Program-made: the position numbers and the translations under genes
The notes under the pieces: generated by a model
Told to the model about the DNA's origin: nothing
Seen by the model: the letters and a program-made list of their open reading frames with translations, nothing else
Databases searched by the model: none
Assembly: GCA_934089275.1 (NCBI GenBank)
Contig: CAKOJJ010000014.1
Coordinates: forward strand, 1-38,489
DNA from: an uncultured Bacilli bacterium
GTDB lineage: Bacteria > Bacillota_I > Bacilli_A > RF39 > UBA660
DNA length: 38,489 nt
Direction of reading: 5' to 3'
In this document: positions 25,574 through 33,836 of the stretch, one piece after another
Layout: each line of letters opens with the position of its first letter
Numbering within the stretch: the first letter of the stretch is position 1

Positions 25574-25602
25574 TTGCTTTTTTTATGCTAATGTGTTAAT
25601 AT
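25574..25602 (+). promoter_or_regulatory. promoter of the acyltransferase gene
   Basis: A TTGCTT box and a TAATAT box are separated by 17 bases and lie about 25 bases before the AGAGGGG ribosome binding site of the gene at 25628. Confidence 0.5.
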
Positions 25603-25627
25603 ATATCTCAACAAAAGAGGGGAAATA

Positions 25628-26614
25628 ATGGAAAAAGGATCATTTGAATATAAAAGATTACAACAATTGAAACAAATGTCTTTAGAAGAACTAAATTCTT
25701 ATTACCGAATGTTAAGAAATTATGAATTTTCCAACAACAAACCATTGGAGTCCAGTGAATTAAAAAAAAGAATTCATGCTTTAACAATGCTAATTTTAAA
25801 AATAGATAAAATTTTTACTGGAAGAAAAGTCGTAATTTTCGATGATAAGAGAGAAGGAACTCCAGATAAAGGTAAAGTGTATGCTGCAAGTCATGTTGGA
25901 AGATATGATATAGAATCTGCTATGGAAGCAATTAATGAACAGGCGTATTTTGTGATGGGAGATCCTGGAGAAACTTATAGAAATTTTGAAGGATTTTTTT
26001 TAGAAAACATGCATGGTCGAATATGTGTTGATACTGGATATCAAGTATTTGATCTAATTATGAAACAAAAAAGAGGAGAACAACTATCTGTAGAAGAAGA
26101 AAAACTTGTAGAGGAATATAAAAATGATAGACATATATGTGAAGTTATATGTACAAAAAGAATTAAAAACAAAGATAATACTCTAATATTTCCCGAAGGA
26201 GCATGGAATATCACCGATAGACTTGTCCAACAATTATTTACCGGTGCTGCTAGAATGGCAATAAATGGAAATGGAGTTTTAGTTCCGATTGGAATTATAA
26301 GAGAAAATAAAAAATATACTGTAAATATTGGAAGTTATTTTAATGTTGAAGGTGCTCAAGAGTGTGACGCCAAAGACATTACGCGAGAACTAAGAGAGTT
26401 ACTTTATTCTTTAAAAGCCGAAATTATTTTTGCTGATGGTAATCCAGTTCACAAAAGAAGCGAGTTTAAATCACCAGAAGAAAATATTCAAGACAATATT
26501 GATGATATAATGAGTGAGACAACAAACGGCTATACAATAGATGTAATTGAAAAATCAAGGTTTTATGATCCTGATGCTCCAGAAAATGTTTTTCGTTTAA
26601 CTAAAAAACTTTAA
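25628..26614 (+). CDS. PlsC-like 1-acyl-glycerol-3-phosphate acyltransferase family protein
   Basis: The 328-residue protein has the catalytic H-x4-D motif at H89 and D94 in AASHVGRYD. The substrate-binding FPEGAWN motif lies near residue 187, followed by GAARMAI. These are the hallmarks of the lysophosphatidate acyltransferase superfamily, which builds phosphatidic acid. No clear membrane segment is seen, and the N-terminal 60 residues and C-terminal 70 residues are extra to the core domain. The exact acceptor may therefore differ from standard PlsC. The start ATG follows AGAGGGGA. It has its own promoter and a terminator that overlaps the stop codon. Confidence 0.85.
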   Translation: MEKGSFEYKRLQQLKQMSLEELNSYYRMLRNYEFSNNKPLESSELKKRIHALTMLILKIDKIFTGRKVVIFDDKREGTPDKGKVYAASHVGRYDIESAMEAINEQAYFVMGDPGETYRNFEGFFLENMHGRICVDTGYQVFDLIMKQKRGEQLSVEEEKLVEEYKNDRHICEVICTKRIKNKDNTLIFPEGAWNITDRLVQQLFTGAARMAINGNGVLVPIGIIRENKKYTVNIGSYFNVEGAQECDAKDITRELRELLYSLKAEIIFADGNPVHKRSEFKSPEENIQDNIDDIMSETTNGYTIDVIEKSRFYDPDAPENVFRLTKKL

Positions 26615-26630
26615 TATAAAGTTTTTTTTT
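26605..26630 (+). terminator. intrinsic terminator after the acyltransferase gene
   Basis: AAAACTTTA and TAAAGTTTT pair with a 3-base loop and run into a stretch of nine T. The acyltransferase stop codon TAA is inside the hairpin. Confidence 0.8.
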
Positions 26631-26659
26631 GATATAATTTTGATAGAATGGGTGATAAA

Positions 26660-28501
26660 ATGAGTGGTGTTTGGTTACCAGGTGGAGCCGTAATATTATC
26701 AACTTTTTTAATAATTATATTTTTTATTAAAGGTTCTGTAAAAAATAAAGAAACAAAAATATATTCTACAATGATTGTATTAAATTTAATATATTCCATT
26801 TTAGGTGTTGGAATATATATCTATGCGATGTCAGTTGGTAATCTTTATATAACTGGAGTTATTCAATCTTTCTACCTTGTTGTTATGGATTTAATGCTCT
26901 ACTTCATGTTGAGATATGTTATCGAACTTAATAATTTTAGTTCAAAAGTAAATTCAATTACAAAACTCACTTTTAGAATAATTACAATTATCACGATTTT
27001 ATTTATTTTAGCTTTACCAATGGATACCATTATTGAAGGAGAAAATGTGGATTTAAATGGTCCTGCTTATTATGCAGCTATGGTTGAAGTTATACTATAT
27101 ATGGTTCTCATTATCATTTTTTGTTCTTCTTATTTTATTAGACAAAGAAACGGTATTGCCAAAATAATTCCATATATATCTTTATTCATCATGTTTATAT
27201 TTGGATTAATGTTAAGAGTTTATTATCCTGAGATAATTACTGAAACTTTTATATTTTCTTTTTACTATCTTATAATGTATTTCACAATTGAAAATCCTGA
27301 TGTAAAAATGATACGTGAACTTGAAATGGCTAAAGATACAGCTGAGAAAGCCAATCGTGCTAAATCAGACTTTTTAAGCAGTATGTCACATGAAATACGT
27401 ACTCCATTGAATGCAATTGTTGGTCTTTCTGAAGATATAACTTTATATAAAGAACAAGTTCCTAAAGAAGTTTATGAAGATTCTATTGATATTCAAAATG
27501 CATCTCATACGCTTCTGGAAATTGTAGGTAATATTCTTGATATCAACAAAATTGAATCTGATAAAATGGAGTTAATTGAAACTAAATATAATTTTAGAGA
27601 AGAAATTGAAGGAATGGTGCGAGTAACTATCACAAGAATAGGTGAAAAAAACATTAACTTTCATTTATATATTGCACCTGATATTCCATATGAACTAATT
27701 GGTGATAAAGGTAAAGTAAAAGAAATAATTAATAATTTATTAACTAATTCAATTAAATACACTGACGAAGGTGAAATAAATTTAAAAATCACTTGCGTAA
27801 ATGATTTAAATAAAAATATTTGTAATTTAATAATTAGCTGTCAAGATACAGGAAAAGGTATCAAAGAAGAAAATATAAGTAGGTTATTTACTAAATTTGA
27901 TAGATTAGATGTAGAAAAAAATACCACAACTGAAGGAACTGGACTTGGTCTTGCTATCACTAAAGGATTAACTGATATGATGGGCGGAAAAATAAATGTT
28001 CAATCTCAATATGGAAAAGGTTCAATATTTATGGTAAGCATTCCACAAGCAATAGCTGAAATTGAAATGCCTTTAACAAATACTCAAGCACTTGATTTAA
28101 GAAGAATAAATGATGCTTTAATAGAAAATTATAAAGGAATGCATATTTTAATAGTTGATGATAATAAATTAAACATAAAAGTAGCAAGAAAAGCTATTGC
28201 CGATTTTGGTTTTATAATTGATGAAGCTTTAGATGGAAATGAATGTTTAGAAAAAATAAATAATGGTAAAAAATATGACCTAATACTTATGGATATAATG
28301 ATGCCAAATATGAGTGGTGAAACATGTTTAAAAAAACTAAAAGAAGATCCATCATTTAATACTCCAGTTATCGCATTAACTGCCGATGCAGTAGCAGGTG
28401 CTAAGGAAAGATATTTAAATGAAGGATTTAAAGATTATTTACAAAAACCATTTTCAAGAGAACAAATGAAAGAAAAGTTAAATAATATATTTAAAAAATA
28501 A
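26660..28501 (+). CDS. 7-TM hybrid histidine kinase with receiver domain
   Basis: The 613-residue hybrid sensor has about seven membrane segments in residues 5-210, forming a membrane sensor without a large outer loop. A short coiled linker (EMAKDTAEKANRAKSDF) leads to the HisKA domain with H244 in SSMSHEIRTPLNAI. The ATPase domain has IINNLLTNSIKYT, CQDTGKGIKEENI and EGTGLGLAITKGL. The C-terminal receiver has DD..., phospho-acceptor D545 in LILMDIMMPN and LQKPFSR. No DNA-binding output domain is fused and no response regulator gene is adjacent. I chose ATG 26660 because GGGTGAT precedes it. An ATG at 26648 is in frame but poorly placed. Hybrid kinases are uncommon in small low-GC genomes. 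Confidence 0.93.
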   Translation: MSGVWLPGGAVILSTFLIIIFFIKGSVKNKETKIYSTMIVLNLIYSILGVGIYIYAMSVGNLYITGVIQSFYLVVMDLMLYFMLRYVIELNNFSSKVNSITKLTFRIITIITILFILALPMDTIIEGENVDLNGPAYYAAMVEVILYMVLIIIFCSSYFIRQRNGIAKIIPYISLFIMFIFGLMLRVYYPEIITETFIFSFYYLIMYFTIENPDVKMIRELEMAKDTAEKANRAKSDFLSSMSHEIRTPLNAIVGLSEDITLYKEQVPKEVYEDSIDIQNASHTLLEIVGNILDINKIESDKMELIETKYNFREEIEGMVRVTITRIGEKNINFHLYIAPDIPYELIGDKGKVKEIINNLLTNSIKYTDEGEINLKITCVNDLNKNICNLIISCQDTGKGIKEENISRLFTKFDRLDVEKNTTTEGTGLGLAITKGLTDMMGGKINVQSQYGKGSIFMVSIPQAIAEIEMPLTNTQALDLRRINDALIENYKGMHILIVDDNKLNIKVARKAIADFGFIIDEALDGNECLEKINNGKKYDLILMDIMMPNMSGETCLKKLKEDPSFNTPVIALTADAVAGAKERYLNEGFKDYLQKPFSREQMKEKLNNIFKK

Positions 28502-28517
28502 GCCTTTGGCTTTTTTT
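28498..28517 (+). terminator. intrinsic terminator after the hybrid kinase
   Basis: AAGCC and GGCTT pair with a TTT loop, followed by eight T, directly at the stop codon. Confidence 0.85.
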
Positions 28518-28519
28518 TA

Positions 28520-28548
28520 TTGACTTAAAATATAGTTTTTGTTATTAT
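28520..28548 (+). promoter_or_regulatory. promoter of the metal-efflux operon
   Basis: TTGACT (28520-28525) and TATTAT (28543-28548) are separated by 17 bases. The operator palindrome begins at the next base, so a bound repressor would cover the start of transcription. Confidence 0.75.
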
Positions 28549-28573
28549 CTAAATGCAACTTATTTGCATTTAG
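28549..28573. promoter_or_regulatory. perfect 25-bp palindromic operator, likely for the downstream Fur-family regulator
   Basis: CTAAATGCAA (28549-28558) and TTGCATTTAG (28564-28573) are exact inverted repeats around CTTAT. The layout, 11 bases each side of a central base when read from TAAAT to ATTTA, matches the size of Zur/Fur boxes. The box overlaps the transcription start and touches the ribosome binding site AGGAGG at 28572-28577. A Fur-family regulator is the second gene of the operon, so autoregulation is the simplest reading. Confidence 0.7.
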
Positions 28574-28583
28574 GAGGAATATT

Positions 28584-29414
28584 ATGTTAGAAGTTATAAA
28601 AGATACTTTACTCGATACAGTAAAATTATTACCATTCTTATTTGTCGCATTCTTAATTATTGAGTTTATTGAACACAAATTAAGCAATAAACAAGAAAAT
28701 ATTATTTCTAAATCTGGAAAGCTTGGACCAATTATTGGATCTCTTTTAGGAGCTGTTCCACAATGTGGCTTTTCAGTTTTAGCAACAAATCTTTATGTTA
28801 CTAGAATAATCTCGTTAGGTTCTTTAATAAGTATATATTTATCAACAAGCGATGAACTTATACCACTTATGATTTCTCACAATGCACCTATAACGAAGAT
28901 ATTAAGTATTGTTTCAATCAAAGTAGTTATTGGTATAATTTCTGGATTTTTAATAGATTTATTCATTAGAAAAACAACTAAAAGTGACTTTGTTTTATGT
29001 GAAGACGAAGACTGTGACTGCGATCACTCAATTATAAAATCTTCTTTAATTCATACTTTAAAAATTGCATTCTTTATTCTTATAATAACATTTTTAATCA
29101 ATATTTTATTTCATTATGCAGATTTAAGCTTTTTAGAAAGTGCTTTAAAAAATAATAAAATATTAACTCCATTTATTGCATCATTAATAGGTTTAATTCC
29201 AAACTGTGCCTCTTCTGTTATGATAAGTGAACTTTATTTAAATAATTTAATAAGTCTTGGAACAACACTTTCTGGTTTATTAACAGGAAGTGGAGTAGCA
29301 ATAATGGTACTTATTCGTAAAAATAAAAACATATCTGAAAATATTTTTATTATTGGTTTGATATATGTTATCGGTGTTATTTGGGGATTACTGTTTAATT
29401 TTATAGGTGTATAA
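28584..29414 (+). CDS. putative heavy-metal exporter (multi-TM permease, ArsP_2-like)
   Basis: The 276-residue integral membrane protein has about 7-9 membrane segments. Its two halves each carry a repeat: SLLGAVPQCGFSVLATNLY in the first half and SLIGLIPNCASSVMISELY in the second. Each half has a Pro-x-Cys in a glycine-rich helix, and this is typical of the putative 10-TM heavy-metal exporter family. Between the halves lies a cytoplasmic or outer loop CEDEDCDCDH rich in Cys, Asp and His, a plausible metal-binding site. I chose ATG 28584 because AGGAGG lies 6 bases upstream. The Fur-family regulator follows with a one-base overlap. The transported metal is unknown. Confidence 0.8.
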   Translation: MLEVIKDTLLDTVKLLPFLFVAFLIIEFIEHKLSNKQENIISKSGKLGPIIGSLLGAVPQCGFSVLATNLYVTRIISLGSLISIYLSTSDELIPLMISHNAPITKILSIVSIKVVIGIISGFLIDLFIRKTTKSDFVLCEDEDCDCDHSIIKSSLIHTLKIAFFILIITFLINILFHYADLSFLESALKNNKILTPFIASLIGLIPNCASSVMISELYLNNLISLGTTLSGLLTGSGVAIMVLIRKNKNISENIFIIGLIYVIGVIWGLLFNFIGV

Positions 29415-29782
29415 TGGAAAGTATTCTTAAAGAAAAAAATTTAAAAGTTACAAAAAACAGATTAAAAGTTTTAGAGTATATAAATGAAAATAAATATGTT
29501 ACTTTAAATGAATTAATAAAAAACTTAAATATTGATAAATCAACTATTTATAGAATAATAGATGTTTTATTAGAAAATGATATTATCACAACCATTACAT
29601 TTGAAAACGAAACAAAATATTCATTGTCTAAAGAGCACTTACATATATTAGAATGTGTGAAATGCCATAAAAAAAAGGAGATAGAAACATGTCCTTTTGA
29701 TAAATCAAATTATAATGATTTTATTATAACTAAACACTCAGTTGTTATAGAAGGAATATGTAAAAATTGTCAAAAAAAATAG
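29414..29782 (+). CDS. Fur-family metal-responsive transcription regulator
   Basis: The 122-residue protein has an N-terminal winged helix, with TKNRLKVLEYINENKYVTL and DKSTIYRIIDVLLEND as the recognition region. A short dimerisation domain has HLHILECVKCHKKKE and a final CKNCQKK, giving two CXXC pairs for the structural zinc. The HxHxxECxxC core is typical of Fur/Zur/PerR. It is slightly shorter than most members. The start ATG overlaps the exporter stop by one base, so the two are coupled. The palindrome at 28549-28573 is its likely target. Which metal it senses (zinc, manganese or another) cannot be decided from the sequence. Confidence 0.92.
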   Translation: MESILKEKNLKVTKNRLKVLEYINENKYVTLNELIKNLNIDKSTIYRIIDVLLENDIITTITFENETKYSLSKEHLHILECVKCHKKKEIETCPFDKSNYNDFIITKHSVVIEGICKNCQKK

Positions 29783-29802
29783 AACACTAAAAGTTCTATT
29801 TT
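29772..29802. terminator. bidirectional terminator between the Fur-family and phosphorylase genes
   Basis: AATAGAAC and GTTCTATT form an 8-bp stem with a 7-base loop, with A and T runs on the two sides. It contains the stop codons of both convergent genes. Confidence 0.88.
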
Positions 29803-30512
29803 ATTATGCTTTCAAGTGCAAGAACAATCATATTATCAAGATGAGTTTCTCTCATTTCTGGTGAAACAACTCTTGTATCAAATTTTGAATCGACAATAGT
29901 AATTAACATACTAGCTTGTTTCTTACAAATTCGAGCGATATGAAATATTCCAAAACCTTCCATTTCTGTTGCTAAAAGTTCATCTTTAATTGGACACGAA
30001 TTAATTACATGATCAATAGAAGCATAAACATCAAATACATCACTCGTTAAAGTTGGACCAACATGAATATCAATGTTTTTTTCTTTTGCTGTTTCTTCGA
30101 TAATTTCATTTAATTCTTCATTAGATTTAATAAACTTGTCAGTATAGCCTCCCCATTGATAAGCAATTGAGGATTCTGAATAAGCTCCAGTTGATAAAAC
30201 TGTATCCATTAGTTTTATGTTTTCTTTATTAGCTCCAGCAGAACCAATTCTAATGATTTTTTCAACTCCATAAAATGTAAATAATTCATAAGCATAAAGA
30301 GAAGCACTTGGACAACCCATACCTGAACCAACAACAGTTACAAGTTTATCCTTATAATATCCTGTAAAAGCATACATGTTTCTAATCTTATTCACAAGTT
30401 TTACTTTAGTTAAAAATTTCTCGGCAATATATTTTGCACGAAGAGGATCTCCAGGAAATAAAACAAGTGGAGCAATATTTTTTTTATCAGTTACAATGTG
30501 TACTGGTTCCAT
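29796..30512 (-). CDS. deoD: purine nucleoside phosphorylase, DeoD type
   Basis: The 238-residue enzyme splits purine nucleosides with phosphate into base and ribose-1-phosphate for salvage. The phosphate-binding GDPLRAKYIA, NMYAFTGYYKDK and GSGMGCPSASLYAYEL match the family. RIGSAGA and ATEMEGFGIFHIA (the ribose-binding EME) follow. The late motif reads TIVDS where many hexameric enzymes have a catalytic aspartate in a TVSD-type context, and D is kept. The ribosome binding site AGGTGATGAT lies just before the ATG at 30512. The gene is alone on the minus strand and divergent from the M16 peptidase pair. A uridine phosphorylase-like substrate range is possible. Confidence 0.88.
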   Translation of the reverse strand: MEPVHIVTDKKNIAPLVLFPGDPLRAKYIAEKFLTKVKLVNKIRNMYAFTGYYKDKLVTVVGSGMGCPSASLYAYELFTFYGVEKIIRIGSAGANKENIKLMDTVLSTGAYSESSIAYQWGGYTDKFIKSNEELNEIIEETAKEKNIDIHVGPTLTSDVFDVYASIDHVINSCPIKDELLATEMEGFGIFHIARICKKQASMLITIVDSKFDTRVVSPEMRETHLDNMIVLALESIIK

Positions 30513-30544
30513 ATCATCACCTATACTAATAATATCATAATTAT

Positions 30545-30552
30545 GCTATAAT
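30545..30552 (+). promoter_or_regulatory. extended -10 promoter of the M16 peptidase operon
   Basis: TGC followed by a perfect TATAAT (30547-30552) forms an extended -10 element. The -35 is poor. On the opposite strand ATTATA at 30556-30561 could serve the divergent phosphorylase gene. Confidence 0.5.
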
Positions 30553-30602
30553 GACATTATAAAAAAAGAAGTTTGACGTATACTAAAAAAGAGGTGAAAG
30601 GC

Positions 30603-31871
30603 ATGGAATATAAAATGTATAAGGCCGGTTCTTATAATATACATACCATAAAAACAGATAAATTTAAAACTATAAAAATGGATATCATTTTTAGAAATAA
30701 TTTTGATCCCAAAACATCAGCTTTAAGAAGTTTAGTATTTGATGTTTTAACTGAAAATACTAAAAAATATAATACTAGAAGAAAGTTATGTTTAAAATAT
30801 GAATCTTTATATAATGCATATTCAACTATGGATACAACTCTTTTAGGAAGAATGCTTATTACTGATTTTTCAATTGAATTTATAAATCCTAAATTTACTG
30901 AAGAAAACTATTTAGAGGATGTTTTAGCTTTACAATTTGAAACCATATTTAATCCAAATATTACAAATGGTGAATTTGATTTAAAAACAGTTGAACTATG
31001 TAAAAAAAGATTGATAGATAGAATTGACTCTGTAAAAGAAAATCCAAGTCGTTATAGCATTTTAAAAGCCTTAAAAGCACTTGATCCAAATTCTTTAACT
31101 TCTCATTCGATATTAGAGGATAAAGACCAAATTGAAAATGCAACAAATGAAATGCTTATTAGCACTTATAACGACATTATCAAACATGACTATATTGATA
31201 TTTTTATAATTGGCGAATTTGATGAAAATAAAATAATTGATTTAATAAATAAATATGCTAAATTTGATACTATAAAAAATCATAAAATAGAAATTTATAA
31301 TGAAAACAAAACTAGAAGAATAGCTAAAAAGAAAAAGGAAAAATCAGAAAATAGTCAATCTCAATTAGTTGTTATATATAACACTTTAAATTTAAATGAT
31401 TATGAAATGAATTATGTTTTACCAATATATAATATGGTATTTGGATCATCATCTTTAGAAACAAAACTTTATAAAAATTTAAGAACTGATAATTCCTTAT
31501 GTTATGGATTAACATCTTTTTATCAAAGATATGATAATTTGTTAATTGTACTAACAAGTCTAGATAAGAAAAATGAGAATCTTGCATTAAAATTAATCGA
31601 TAAATCATTTAATGAAATGGGTTCAAATATAACTGATGATGAAGTAAAAAGAGCAATTGATTTAAAAATTACAAGTTTAAATATGATAAGTGATTATCCT
31701 ACAAAAATACTTGAAACTTATCTCTTTAAATATTTAAACTTATCACCATCAGTTGATGAAATGATTAAAAAATTCGGTGAGGTAACCAAAGAAGATTTAT
31801 TCCATGTACATAAAAAATTAAAGAAAAATATTACTTATATATTAACTTCAGGAGGTGAAAGTGATGAATAA
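30603..31871 (+). CDS. ymfF: M16-family peptidase-like protein without active-site motif (YmfF type)
   Basis: The 422-residue protein has the two-lobed M16 (pitrilysin/insulinase) architecture but lacks the HXXEH zinc-binding motif near its N terminus. It would be the non-catalytic partner, as YmfF is for YmfH in Bacillus. The second half has the M16 C-terminal pattern, with YNMVFGSSSLETKLYKNLRT and LCYGLTSFYQRYDNLLIV. I chose ATG 30603 because AGAGGTGAAAGG precedes it. An earlier in-frame codon lies at 30573 without a ribosome binding site. The catalytic partner gene overlaps by 8 bases, which suggests they are made together and form a heterodimer. Its substrate is unknown. Confidence 0.87.
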   Translation: MEYKMYKAGSYNIHTIKTDKFKTIKMDIIFRNNFDPKTSALRSLVFDVLTENTKKYNTRRKLCLKYESLYNAYSTMDTTLLGRMLITDFSIEFINPKFTEENYLEDVLALQFETIFNPNITNGEFDLKTVELCKKRLIDRIDSVKENPSRYSILKALKALDPNSLTSHSILEDKDQIENATNEMLISTYNDIIKHDYIDIFIIGEFDENKIIDLINKYAKFDTIKNHKIEIYNENKTRRIAKKKKEKSENSQSQLVVIYNTLNLNDYEMNYVLPIYNMVFGSSSLETKLYKNLRTDNSLCYGLTSFYQRYDNLLIVLTSLDKKNENLALKLIDKSFNEMGSNITDDEVKRAIDLKITSLNMISDYPTKILETYLFKYLNLSPSVDEMIKKFGEVTKEDLFHVHKKLKKNITYILTSGGESDE

Positions 31872-33168
31872 AATATATGTTAAAGGGCCAAATGAAGAAG
31901 TGTTTTATGAAGTATTGGATAATGGCTTAACTGTGTATATGTTACCAAATAATAAGGTAAAAACTTATTATTTAACTTTTTCAGCAAAATTTGGATCTGT
32001 TTATACAGAGTTTAAATTAGAAGGCGATAAAAGTTATACTAAAATACCTAACGGAGTTGCCCATTTTTTAGAGCATTTAACTTTTTATACTGAGGATGGA
32101 GATGCATCAACTTTCTATGCTGATAATGGTGCTAAAAGTAATGCATATACATCAACTCATATAACTTGCTATGAAGTGTATGGTTATAACAAATTTAAAG
32201 AAAATCTAGAATATTTGCTTGATTATGTCCAAACACCATACTATACAGAGAAAATGGTTAATGATGAAAAAGGTATAATTATTGAAGAAATAAAAATGTA
32301 TGAAGACGATCCTGAAAGTGTTTTAACAGCAGAATCAAGTTCATCTATATTTGTTAATGATAACCGTAAATATCTTGTAGCAGGAACTAAAAAAGATGTT
32401 AAATCAACAACTGTAAAAGATATCGAAAATGCTTATAAAACATTCTATCATCCATCAAATATGTTTGTTGTTTTAACTGGTAACTTTAACCCTGAAGAAG
32501 CTTTAGCAATAATTGAAGAAAATCAAAGTAAAAAAGATTTTGGTGAAAAGAAAAAAATTATAAATAAAGTAGTAAAAGAACCTAAAAATGTTGCCTGCGC
32601 ATATAAAGAAATAAAGAAAGATGTATCTATAGAAAAATTAGAATTAGCTCTAAAAATTCCAATGTCAATATTTTCAAAAGATGGTATCTCGGAACATGAA
32701 TTACTTGCTGCCTTAAATATAATATTAAATTCTAATTTTGGTTCTACAAGTGAATTTAGAGAAAACCTAGTTGATGGAAATATAATTAATAATGATATTA
32801 TTTACTATGCAAGTGTATGTGGAAACTATTTAATAATTGAATTTATGTGTGAAACTCATTATCCAAAAAGACTTGTAAGTTTACTAGAAGAAAAAATAAA
32901 TAATCTTGATATTGATGAAGTTGAATTTAATAGTAAAAAGAAAGTAGCTATTTCTAACCTTATTTTAGTCTTTGAAGATATTGAAAGAGCAAGTGAGTTT
33001 ATTTCATCTGGAATAATAAAAGAAAATGAAGTACCAACATATTTATTTGATACTTATTCAAAATTAAATCTAAAAACTTTAAAGAGTATTTGTAAAAAAA
33101 TAAACACTGATCAAGAAGCAGTTGTAGTTATTAAAAAAAATAACAAAAATTCTAAAAAAGACAAGTAA
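31864..33168 (+). CDS. ymfH: M16-family zinc metallopeptidase (YmfH type)
   Basis: The 434-residue peptidase has the inverted zinc motif H67-F-L-E70-H71 in VAHFLEHLTF. The downstream glutamate lies in EKGIIIEEIKMYEDDP, which completes the active site. AGTKKDVKSTT and the FYHPSNMFVVLTGNF strand follow as in other M16B enzymes. It should degrade peptides in the cytoplasm as a dimer with the upstream inactive homologue. I chose ATG 31864 because AGGAGGTGAAAGTG precedes it inside the end of the upstream gene. In other Bacilli this pair lies near competence or cell-division genes, and here comEA-comEC follow. Confidence 0.93.
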   Translation: MNKIYVKGPNEEVFYEVLDNGLTVYMLPNNKVKTYYLTFSAKFGSVYTEFKLEGDKSYTKIPNGVAHFLEHLTFYTEDGDASTFYADNGAKSNAYTSTHITCYEVYGYNKFKENLEYLLDYVQTPYYTEKMVNDEKGIIIEEIKMYEDDPESVLTAESSSSIFVNDNRKYLVAGTKKDVKSTTVKDIENAYKTFYHPSNMFVVLTGNFNPEEALAIIEENQSKKDFGEKKKIINKVVKEPKNVACAYKEIKKDVSIEKLELALKIPMSIFSKDGISEHELLAALNIILNSNFGSTSEFRENLVDGNIINNDIIYYASVCGNYLIIEFMCETHYPKRLVSLLEEKINNLDIDEVEFNSKKKVAISNLILVFEDIERASEFISSGIIKENEVPTYLFDTYSKLNLKTLKSICKKINTDQEAVVVIKKNNKNSKKDK

Positions 33169-33209
33169 TTTGAGTTTCCTTCTCTATATATATTTGTGAG
33201 GAGGAAAAT

Positions 33210-33836
33210 ATGAAAGCAAAATTAAAATATATTGTTATTGCTATTATCATTCTTGTAGCTTTAGTTGTTTCGTATGTACTATCTATAGATAATAAAGAAG
33301 TAGCTGCAGAAAATGTAGAAATAACCAAAACGGAAGTTGCAAACGTCACAAGTAAAGTTTATGTTGACATTAAAGGCTCAGTTAAGAAACCTGGAGTTTA
33401 TCAAGTACCAGCAGATTCTATTGTATGGGACGCCATAAATTTATCAGGTGGTTTCACTAAGAATGCTTACACTAAAAATATTAATTTAAGTCAAAAAGTA
33501 AAAGATGAAATGGTTATTTATGTTTTTAGTAAAAGTGAAATGTCCAAGATGAATAATACCGTTAAAACCGACACGACTTGTACAACAACCGTAATAAATT
33601 ATGATAATTGCATAACTACTGAAAAAAATGCAACAGAAACAAGCACATCTCTTGTTAATATTAATACTGCTTCAAAAGAAGAGCTTATGACTGTTTCTGG
33701 TATCGGAGCAAGTAAAGCGGATTCTATTATTGCTTACAGAATCAAAACACCATTTAGCAAAATAGAAGATATTATGAATGTCAGTGGAATAGGTGAATCA
33801 TTATTTGATAAAATTAAAAAATATATTACAGTCTAA
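33210..33836 (+). CDS. comEA: ComEA-family DNA-binding competence protein
   Basis: The 208-residue protein binds incoming double-stranded DNA at the outer face of the membrane during transformation. One N-terminal membrane anchor lies at about residues 5-24. An SLBB domain (about 48-110) has VYVDIKGSVKKPGVYQVP and LSGGFTKNAY. A linker rich in Thr and containing three cysteines follows. The C-terminal helix-hairpin-helix domain (about 145-208) has VNINTASKEELMTVSGIG and MNVSGIGESLFDKIKKY. The length and order match ComEA. The start follows GAGGAGG. comEC starts within its last codons, so the two are co-translated. Confidence 0.95.
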   Translation: MKAKLKYIVIAIIILVALVVSYVLSIDNKEVAAENVEITKTEVANVTSKVYVDIKGSVKKPGVYQVPADSIVWDAINLSGGFTKNAYTKNINLSQKVKDEMVIYVFSKSEMSKMNNTVKTDTTCTTTVINYDNCITTEKNATETSTSLVNINTASKEELMTVSGIGASKADSIIAYRIKTPFSKIEDIMNVSGIGESLFDKIKKYITV

